Position numbers and translations under genes: made by a program. From an uncultured Alphaproteobacteria bacterium (GTDB taxonomy: Bacteria > Pseudomonadota > Alphaproteobacteria > HIMB59), in contig CACNEB010000003.1 in the NCBI GenBank assembly GCA_902619375.1, positions 39,527 to 103,526 of the forward strand: 64,000 nt of DNA. The letters run 5' to 3'. The stretch's first letter is position 1. Each line of letters opens with the position of its first letter. This document shows, piece after piece, positions 58,259 through 64,000 of the stretch. The notes under the pieces were generated by a model. That model was not told the DNA's origin, did no database searches, and saw nothing but the letters and a program-made list of their open reading frames with translations.

Positions 58259-59422
58259 ATGTTAGACACAATAGAGCTATCAAAAAAATTAATATCTTTC
58301 GACTCCGTTACCCCGGCAAAACAAGATATTTTTGATTTCTTAATGGGAGTATTTGAAGAAAATGGTTTTACAACAAAACAACTAAACTTTGATGGAGATG
58401 GGAGTTACGAAGTAATTAATATCATGGCTACGTATGGTCCAATTAATACAAATGGAAAACATTTTAATTTTTTATGTCATGTTGATGTAGTGCCTCCTGG
58501 TAACTTAGAGGATTGGGACACTCCACCTTTTGAACCAACAATCAAAGATGGATATCTTTATGGTCGTGGATCAGAAGATATGAAAGGGTGTACGGCAGCT
58601 AGCATGGTAAGTGTCTTTAAATTCATTAGGGAAAATAAGGATTTTAATGGCACAATAAGTTTTATCATAACTGGGGATGAAGAAGCAGACTCCGTAAATG
58701 GTGTAAAGAAAGTCGTAAAATGGTTGAAAGAAAATAATATAAGAATAGACGGGTCAATAGCCACTGAGTCATCCTCTGAGAAAATAATCGGTGATCAGAT
58801 CAAAGTTGGAAGAAAAGGAGCTGTGGATGTTCAAGTTGAAATTATTGGAAAGCAGGGGCATGCTGCGTATCCTCAGCTAGCTCAAAACCCTCTACATTGT
58901 TTGTCTAAGGTTATCTCATTTTTTGATGATCAAAAACTTGATGATGGTGCAGAATACTTTGAACCATCCACTCTGCAGTTCACTCAAATCAATTTAAATA
59001 ACAAGGCAAAAAATGTAATACCTGAAAAATTGATTACTGTTGGTGATATGCGCTTTAATGACAACTGGGATCAAGAAAAAATACAAAACTTTTTTGATGA
59101 ACATTTGACTAAGATTTGCTCTGAAAATAATTGTACGTATAAATTGAAATTAACTTTTAGAGGTATGCCTTTCCAATCTTTCGATAATCCATTTACAAAA
59201 CATTGTATTAAAGCAATTAAAGATGTTACGGGATTAGAAGCTAGCCAAGATACTGGAGGTGGAACATCAGATGCTAGATTTATGCAAGAGGTCTGTCCTG
59301 TCTTCGAATTTGGAACGATTAACAAAACCCTGCACAAAGTTAATGAGTGTGTTTCTATAGAGGATCTGAAAACGACTGAACAAATTTATTATAAAACTTT
59401 AGAAAACTTTTTTGATAATTGA
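58259..59422 (+). CDS. dapE: Succinyl-diaminopimelate desuccinylase
   Basis: A 387-aa M20 metallohydrolase. Zinc ligands lie in 'FLCHVDVVPPG' (His), 'GRGSEDMKGC' (bridging Asp), 'ITGDEEADSVNG' (catalytic Glu and ligand), 'IATESSSEK' and the C-terminal His in 'NKTLHKVNECV'. It also has the lid-domain motif 'GRKGAVDVQVEIIGKQGHAAYP'-type (in part). It produces LL-DAP after DapD and DapC. The downstream peroxiredoxin overlaps its TGA with a TTG start. Confidence 0.96.
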   Translation: MLDTIELSKKLISFDSVTPAKQDIFDFLMGVFEENGFTTKQLNFDGDGSYEVINIMATYGPINTNGKHFNFLCHVDVVPPGNLEDWDTPPFEPTIKDGYLYGRGSEDMKGCTAASMVSVFKFIRENKDFNGTISFIITGDEEADSVNGVKKVVKWLKENNIRIDGSIATESSSEKIIGDQIKVGRKGAVDVQVEIIGKQGHAAYPQLAQNPLHCLSKVISFFDDQKLDDGAEYFEPSTLQFTQINLNNKAKNVIPEKLITVGDMRFNDNWDQEKIQNFFDEHLTKICSENNCTYKLKLTFRGMPFQSFDNPFTKHCIKAIKDVTGLEASQDTGGGTSDARFMQEVCPVFEFGTINKTLHKVNECVSIEDLKTTEQIYYKTLENFFDN

Positions 59423-59895
59423 AAGAAGGAGATTTAATTCCTGATATTACTTTAAGATCTGTTTCGGCAGATGGTACAAAAAATTTTGGATTACATGACA
59501 ACTTCAAATTTAAAAGGGCAATGATAATTTGTGTCCCAGGAGCATTCACTTCAACATGTCACATACAACATCTTCCTCCATTTATTAAAGGTGCAAAAAA
59601 GTTGATGTCTGAAAAGCAAATTGATCAAATTTGTTGCATGACCACTAATGATCCTTACGTTCTTGATTTGTGGAGAAAAGAGTTAGGTGAATCAGAAATT
59701 TTATTTTTATCAGATGGAAATAATGAATTTTTATTATCTTCTCAATTAATAAGAAATCATGAAAAAAGCTTTATGGGTCAAAGACTTATTCGGTCAATTA
59801 TCATAATAAATAATCTTAAAGTTGAAAAATTAATTTGTGATAATCCAGGCGAGTTAAAAGATACAAGCTATGAGGCTATTTTAGATAGCATTTAA
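59419..59895 (+). CDS. Peroxiredoxin-5-like thiol peroxidase
   Basis: A 158-aa AhpC/TSA-fold protein beginning at TTG, with TTGA overlapping the dapE stop. The active site is 'VPGAFTSTCHIQHLP' with the peroxidatic Cys near residue 47, close to the Prx5 motif PGAFTPTCS. 'MTTNDPYVLDLWRKELG' and 'LSDGNNEF' follow. No mitochondrial-type C-terminal resolving Cys is evident. It reduces peroxides in the cytoplasm. Its end overlaps the convergent glycosyltransferase by 15 nt. Confidence 0.87.
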   Translation: MKEGDLIPDITLRSVSADGTKNFGLHDNFKFKRAMIICVPGAFTSTCHIQHLPPFIKGAKKLMSEKQIDQICCMTTNDPYVLDLWRKELGESEILFLSDGNNEFLLSSQLIRNHEKSFMGQRLIRSIIIINNLKVEKLICDNPGELKDTSYEAILDSI

Positions 59896-60930
59896 GTACT
59901 CTTTAATTTTTTTATTTGACTCAAAATTATTAGCAAATAAATAACTTTTCCTACTATAACTTTTATACTTTTTAAAAATATCGATAATTGCTTTGACAAG
60001 TTGTTTAGTGTTATTTTCTTTTACAATTATACCATTGTTACCTATTGACTCTGGAGTTCCTCCACTATTACTGACAATGCAAGGTAATCCATAAGAAGCT
60101 GCTTCAACATTGGATATACCAAAGCCCTCAATACTTTCGGGTGTGGTTATAGTTGGCATTATATGAACAGAAGAGTTCTTAAAAATTTTTTCACTTGAGA
60201 CATCGTGGTGTATGAAATCTACCTGCTTTTGTAGTGAGAATTTCAAAACTAAATCCTTTAATCTTGATAATTCTGGCCCATCTCCAAGAATGGCATATTT
60301 AAGTATAATTTTATATTCATTTCTTAGTATAGACATTGCTTCAAATACTAAATGGTGCCCCTTTCTGTATTCTAGCCTGGCTACAGTACATAAATCATAT
60401 TTTTTCTTATTATTTTTATTTTTTGAAATTTTCTTTATAAAAGCTGGATATATTATTTTATGATTTAATTTTTTTAAATTTTTAAAATTTTTAAATGTTT
60501 TATTTTTAGTAAATTGAGAATTATAGATTATTAAATCCGCTTTATTTAAAGAATTTAAAATTCTATTTTTATCACTTAATTTTAGTATTTCATTTCCATG
60601 AGCTAAACAAATTTTTTTAATATCTATAATATTATTAAATAGCTCTAGTGATTTCCAACTATCAAAAAAAATAATGTCAATTTTATTTTTGTTTAAAAAA
60701 TTCTGAGCAAAACTTGATTTAATTCTTTTTCTAAGAAACTTGATTTGATCAAATCTGTGGATATCAAACTTACATTTACTATCAAAATCTGAAGAAAACA
60801 GTTTAGATCCATCAGAGAGAACTGTTACTTTATTTTGTGTGTTAAATGCATGTTGAGCTATATTTGTCATAAGAGACTCAATGCCACCTACTTTGGGGGC
60901 AAAACATTGTGTATATATGAGAATGTTAAT
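59881..60930 (-). CDS. Glycosyltransferase family 4-like protein, apparently initiated at ATT
   Basis: The track gives 329 aa from an ATG at 60870, but that drops the conserved 'YTQCFAPKVGGIESL' loop of GT4 enzymes, which is intact in frame upstream. Reading back, an in-frame stop is met before any ATG, GTG or TTG. An ATT at 60930 lies 7 nt after a perfect AAGGAG and shares a base with the truA stop (ATTAA). This yields 349 aa. The C-terminal half has 'VARLEYRKGHHLVFEAM', 'ILGDGPELSRL' and 'ESIEGFGISNVEAASYGLPCI' (in part), the UDP-sugar site. Sugar and acceptor are unknown. Confidence 0.88.
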   Translation of the reverse strand: MNILIYTQCFAPKVGGIESLMTNIAQHAFNTQNKVTVLSDGSKLFSSDFDSKCKFDIHRFDQIKFLRKRIKSSFAQNFLNKNKIDIIFFDSWKSLELFNNIIDIKKICLAHGNEILKLSDKNRILNSLNKADLIIYNSQFTKNKTFKNFKNLKKLNHKIIYPAFIKKISKNKNNKKKYDLCTVARLEYRKGHHLVFEAMSILRNEYKIILKYAILGDGPELSRLKDLVLKFSLQKQVDFIHHDVSSEKIFKNSSVHIMPTITTPESIEGFGISNVEAASYGLPCIVSNSGGTPESIGNNGIIVKENNTKQLVKAIIDIFKKYKSYSRKSYLFANNFESNKKIKEYLNAI

Positions 60931-61663
60931 AAGATATCTCCTTTAAAATCAATCCTTTTGAAGGGACCGTTGGTCCCGCTAGCCTTCTATCTTTAGCTTC
61001 AATTAATTCCCTTATCCAATTAATATTTTTATTATTTAAACCGACTTCCAATAAAGATCCAACCATTATTCTTATCTGTTGATAAAGGAAAGATTGTGCT
61101 TTAAATACAAAAATAATTTTATTACCTTTTACATCAATTGATGCTTCATTAATAGTTCTTAGTGGTTTATTAGCTTGACATCCTTTTGCTCTAAACGAAG
61201 AGAAATCATGTTTACCAAGAAACAACTTAATTGATTCTTGCATTGCATCTAAATCTAAAGGTTGACGAATGTGAATACTGAAATCATCCTCAATAACTGA
61301 CGGGGCTAGACTATTAAAAACTTGATAATTATAAATTTTATTTTTAGCAGTAAAACGGGCATTAAATTCATCATCAACATTTTCAACTTTAGTAACTCTA
61401 ATCTTTTCGGTCCCGAGGTGAAAATTAATTCCACTTAGAATTTGATAGTCATCGAATTTTTTTTCTAACTCAAAATTGGCACATTGTCCAATGGCATGAA
61501 CACCTGCATCAGTTCTTCCTGCTCCCTGAATGGTTTTTTTTTCACCAGAGAATTTAAATATTGCTCTTTCTATTTCTCCTTGAACAGTTTTCTCATTTTT
61601 TTGATATTGCCAACCACTATAAGGTAAACCATGATATTCAATTGTAAGTTTTATATTAGTCAT
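60926..61663 (-). CDS. truA: tRNA pseudouridine synthase A
   Basis: A 245-aa enzyme with 'LTIEYHGLPYSGWQYQKN', catalytic Asp in 'GAGRTDAGVHAIGQ', 'FRAKGCQANKPLRTI' and 'FLYQQIRIMVGSLLEVG'. It modifies U38-40 in the tRNA anticodon stem. It overlaps fmt by 8 nt, and its 3' end contains the AAGGAG serving the glycosyltransferase start. Confidence 0.97.
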   Translation of the reverse strand: MTNIKLTIEYHGLPYSGWQYQKNEKTVQGEIERAIFKFSGEKKTIQGAGRTDAGVHAIGQCANFELEKKFDDYQILSGINFHLGTEKIRVTKVENVDDEFNARFTAKNKIYNYQVFNSLAPSVIEDDFSIHIRQPLDLDAMQESIKLFLGKHDFSSFRAKGCQANKPLRTINEASIDVKGNKIIFVFKAQSFLYQQIRIMVGSLLEVGLNNKNINWIRELIEAKDRRLAGPTVPSKGLILKEISY

Positions 61664-62585
61664 TATCTATTGTTGTATTTAATTGAAATTGATTATTTCC
61701 TAAAACAAATTCTTTAATGTCTAATGGTTTCTTTCCTTCAGCTTGAATTTTTAAAATATCTAGACTGTTATTTTTACATGCAACGGTTAGAGGTAAATTA
61801 ATTATCTTTCCTTCATCATCTTGTATATTAGAAATTTTAGCTTTCAAAATTTTAAATCTCTGACCCTTATATTTAAACCACATTGCTGGTGATGGGTAAA
61901 AAGCTCTTACTTTTTTTTCAATTGTACTTGCAGATAATCCCCAATCTACTTGTGTTTCAAATTTGTCTATTTTTTTTGCATATGTAGATTGTGAATGATC
62001 TTGTTCTTTTAATTGGATTTGACCTAAAAAATATTTTTTTAATGTATTATATAACAATGAGCAAGATTCATGACTGATTTGATCAATTAATTGTTTACCA
62101 TCAGTTAAATCATTAATTTCTATATTCTGCTGGACTAAAATAGGACCTTCATCAATTTTATTGTTCATTTTTATAATAGTAATACCTGTCTCTTTATCAT
62201 TATTTTCAATGGCTCTTTGAACAGGTGCTGCTCCTCTCCATCTTGGTAGAAGCGAAGCATGTATATTTATAAAACCATTTAAAGGAGTGTTTAGCCAATT
62301 CAGTGGAACTATTTTCCCATAAGCAAAAAGGATTGCGACATCAGGCTTTAATGATTGAAATTCTTTCAAAGATGTATCATCAAGTATTTTAGGAGTAAAA
62401 ACGGGTAAAAGTTGACTTTCTGCCCATTGTTGAACTGGTGTGTTATATTTTTTTTGTCCTCTAAATTTTTTTTTTGGCTCTTGTGTGTAAACCCCCACTA
62501 TATCATATCCTCCAAGATAGAGGGTCTTAAGAGGAGGAAGAGAAAATTCTGGTGAGCCAAAATAAACTACACGTTTTTTTTTCAT
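61656..62585 (-). CDS. fmt: Methionyl-tRNA formyltransferase
   Basis: A 309-aa enzyme with the formyl-donor domain: 'RVVYFGSPEFSLPPLKTL', 'LFAYGKIVPLNWLNTPLNG', the catalytic 'NIHASLLPRWRGAAPVQRAI' (Asn, His) and 'GITIIKMNNKIDEGPIL' (Asp). It also has the small C-terminal barrel, somewhat shorter than usual. It formylates initiator Met-tRNA. def lies immediately upstream (stop and start adjacent), the usual def-fmt pair. Confidence 0.97.
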   Translation of the reverse strand: MKKKRVVYFGSPEFSLPPLKTLYLGGYDIVGVYTQEPKKKFRGQKKYNTPVQQWAESQLLPVFTPKILDDTSLKEFQSLKPDVAILFAYGKIVPLNWLNTPLNGFINIHASLLPRWRGAAPVQRAIENNDKETGITIIKMNNKIDEGPILVQQNIEINDLTDGKQLIDQISHESCSLLYNTLKKYFLGQIQLKEQDHSQSTYAKKIDKFETQVDWGLSASTIEKKVRAFYPSPAMWFKYKGQRFKILKAKISNIQDDEGKIINLPLTVACKNNSLDILKIQAEGKKPLDIKEFVLGNNQFQLNTTIDND

Positions 62586-63098
62586 TTAAATTATTTCTTT
62601 TTCTTTTTTATACTTTCTCATCTTTCTGATAATCACGTCTCTTTTTAAACGACTTAAATGGTCAACGAATAAAATACCGTTTAAGTGATCCAATTCATGT
62701 TGTATTATCCTAGACTCAAAACCTGTAAATGTTGAAATTTTTTTTGAGTTTTCTTCATCAAGATACTCTATCTTAATTTTTTCAGGACGGTCTATTTCAG
62801 CAAAATGCTCTGGGAAAGATAAACAACCCTCTTCATATGGAACTTTATTTTCATGTAATGATATAATTTTAGGATTTATCATTGTGATAGGTTTTTTTTC
62901 TTCATCTCTAGCGCCTGCATCAAGAACAAATATACGAATATTCAAACCTATCTGTGGAGCAGCTAAACCAACTCCATTCGCAGAATACATAATCTCATAC
63001 ATTTGTTTTATAAGTTCCCTATGATGATCGTCTACCTGAGGTATAGATACACTCTCTTTTTTTAATATGGGATCGGGAGCATAAATAAGCTTCAACAT
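62586..63098 (-). CDS. def: Peptide deformylase
   Basis: A 170-aa metalloprotease with the three PDF motifs 'GVGLAAPQIG', 'EEGCLSFPE' (metal Cys) and 'IIQHELDHLNGILF' (HExxH type). It removes N-formyl groups from nascent proteins. Upstream is a 70-bp gap to recR, downstream fmt. Confidence 0.98.
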   Translation of the reverse strand: MLKLIYAPDPILKKESVSIPQVDDHHRELIKQMYEIMYSANGVGLAAPQIGLNIRIFVLDAGARDEEKKPITMINPKIISLHENKVPYEEGCLSFPEHFAEIDRPEKIKIEYLDEENSKKISTFTGFESRIIQHELDHLNGILFVDHLSRLKRDVIIRKMRKYKKEKEII

Positions 63099-63168
63099 GG
63101 ATTTTAATATAGTTTATACAGTTATCAGAGACAATAAATCAAACTTTTAGATGTTACTTCTGATTTAA

Positions 63169-63765
63169 TTAGCTTAAGTTTTTACGCGACTCTAAAGCTG
63201 CCCCTAAGGTATTATCGTCTAGATAATGAATTTCGCTTCCTACAGGAACACCGTATGCGAGTTGTGTAATTTTAATATTTTGATTTTCTAGTTTATCCTT
63301 TATTACTAAGGCTGTAGTTTGTCCCTCAATAGTTGCGCTTAATGCTAAAATAATTTCTTGTACTTGATTGTTTATAATTCTTTCTTTGAGTTTATTTAAA
63401 TTTAAATCCTGTTCTGTAAAATTTTTTGATGCTGATAAAAGCCCGCCAATAACATGATAAAGACCTTTATGATATCCAGATCTTTCAAATGCCCATACAT
63501 CAGCCATATCTTCAACGATGCATATTGTAGTTTTTGATCTATTTTCTGAAGAACAAATTTTACAAGGAACAATAACATCTAATATTCCACAATTAGTACA
63601 TTTTTTTACCACAGAAGCTGTTTCCTTTATACTTTCTCCTAAAGGTAACATTAATTCTTGTTTATTTTTTATCAAATATAAGGCTATTCTTTGTGCAGAA
63701 CGTTGGCCAATTCCAGGTAGCCTAGAAATTAAATTAATAAATTTTTGAAGTTCGTCTTGTGACAA
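63169..63765 (-). CDS. recR: Recombination mediator RecR
   Basis: A 198-aa protein with helix-hairpin-helix 'LISRLPGIGQRSAQRIALYL', the zinc finger 'CTNCGILDVIVPCKIC', a Toprim domain starting 'TICIVEDMADVWAFERSG' and the Walker-like end 'ITQLAYGVPVGSEIHYLDD'. With RecO and RecF it loads RecA on gapped DNA. It begins 1 nt after the ybaB stop, the conserved dnaX-ybaB-recR order. Confidence 0.98.
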   Translation of the reverse strand: MSQDELQKFINLISRLPGIGQRSAQRIALYLIKNKQELMLPLGESIKETASVVKKCTNCGILDVIVPCKICSSENRSKTTICIVEDMADVWAFERSGYHKGLYHVIGGLLSASKNFTEQDLNLNKLKERIINNQVQEIILALSATIEGQTTALVIKDKLENQNIKITQLAYGVPVGSEIHYLDDNTLGAALESRKNLS

Positions 63766-63766
63766 T

Positions 63767-64000
63767 TTAAAAAGGTATCTTCATTCCTGGAGGCAATGGT
63801 AACCCACCAGTTATTTTTTTCATTTCTTCAGCTGACATTTCCTCGACTTTTTCTTTTGCTTGATTGAGTGCTGCTTTGATTAAATCCTCCAATACCTCTT
63901 TTTCATCAGAAGACAATAATGATGGATCTATATCAATTGCTTGAACAATTTGTTTACCATTCATTGTAACTTTAACCATTCCTCCTCCTGACTCAGCCTC
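63767..64000 (-). CDS. YbaB/EbfC nucleoid-associated protein (5' truncated by window edge)
   Basis: The frame is open to the right edge, and the residues before the track's Met read 'EAESGGG', the usual Gly-rich loop in YbaB, so the real start lies outside the window. The visible part has 'VKVTMNGKQIVQAIDIDPSLL', a helical stretch and 'ITGGLPLPPGMKIPF'. It binds DNA as a dimer. dnaX probably lies just beyond the window. Confidence 0.93.
   Translation of the reverse strand, partial: EAESGGGMVKVTMNGKQIVQAIDIDPSLLSSDEKEVLEDLIKAALNQAKEKVEEMSAEEMKKITGGLPLPPGMKIPF

Overview
The window is very AT-rich, almost fully coding and consistent with the standard genetic code. Genes are tightly packed, often with ATGA or TAATG overlaps. 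Several traits point to a streamlined, free-living, probably marine alphaproteobacterium: priA beside atpHAGDC, obg-proB-proA-nadD-rsfS-ctpA-rppH, rpmH-rnpA-yidD-yidC-engB followed by dapD-dapE and convergent truA-fmt-def-recR-ybaB, an Irr-type Fur protein, and small alphaproteobacterial families such as DUF1192. The layout resembles SAR11 or HIMB59/AEGEAN-169-like genomes, but I cannot settle the lineage from sequence alone. No prophage, insertion sequence, CRISPR array or rRNA was seen. One tRNA is present, tRNA-Arg(ACG).

Layout. 1-2.2 kb: 3' part of an enolase-superfamily gene, a periplasmic glutathione peroxidase-like protein and a pirin, closed by a terminator shared with the convergent ammonium module glnK-amtB (2.2-3.8 kb). 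4.0-9.9 kb: a compact minus-strand operon of ABC-2 exporter (ATPase, permease), photolyase/cryptochrome, GMC oxidoreductase, SH3-like protein and SOUL haem-binding protein. 10-13.5 kb: another coupled operon, pncC - PIF1-like helicase - 57-aa membrane peptide - alaX - EamA exporter. 13.5-19 kb: a 27-aa membrane peptide, an omega-aminotransferase, a small membrane ORF, an aquaporin, katG and a divergent TrpF-like protein. 19-23.2 kb: a folate operon pabB-pabA-pabC-folP-folB-folK. 23.3-28.4 kb: metal homeostasis, with FutA-like iron-binding protein and Irr, then znuA divergent from znuC-znuB-zur around a 30-bp inverted repeat that is a good Zur-box candidate.

28.4-35.6 kb: rplU-rpmA-obg-proB-proA-(unknown 137 aa)-nadD-rsfS-ctpA-rppH. 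35.6-42.5 kb: the F1 ATP synthase operon and priA on the minus strand, then divergent xerC. 43.5-47.7 kb: a sulfate-activation and PAP-recycling module (cysQ, a CysD with an unexplained ~190-aa N-terminal extension, and a CysN-CysC fusion). 47.7-52.7 kb: accessory genes, namely DUF2141, DUF1330, DUF1192, a PhyH dioxygenase, a small lipoprotein, a class I amidotransferase, an NAPE-PLD-like metallohydrolase, and a single-repeat voltage-gated channel coupled to a 58-aa membrane peptide. 52.7-64 kb: tRNA-Arg, panC, the rpmH-to-engB block, HAD nucleotidase, dapD-dapE-peroxiredoxin, then convergent ybaB-recR-def-fmt-truA and a glycosyltransferase that appears to start at a non-canonical ATT codon.

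Most of the window is housekeeping. The parts most worth following are: the photolyase/GMC/SH3/SOUL/exporter operon; the CysD extension; the channel with an altered selectivity filter; the folate-cluster chorismate enzyme carrying the anthranilate-synthase-type PIAGT motif, next to a degenerate TrpF; the ATT-start glycosyltransferase; and five or six small proteins of 27-58 aa that were below the length limit of the ORF track.
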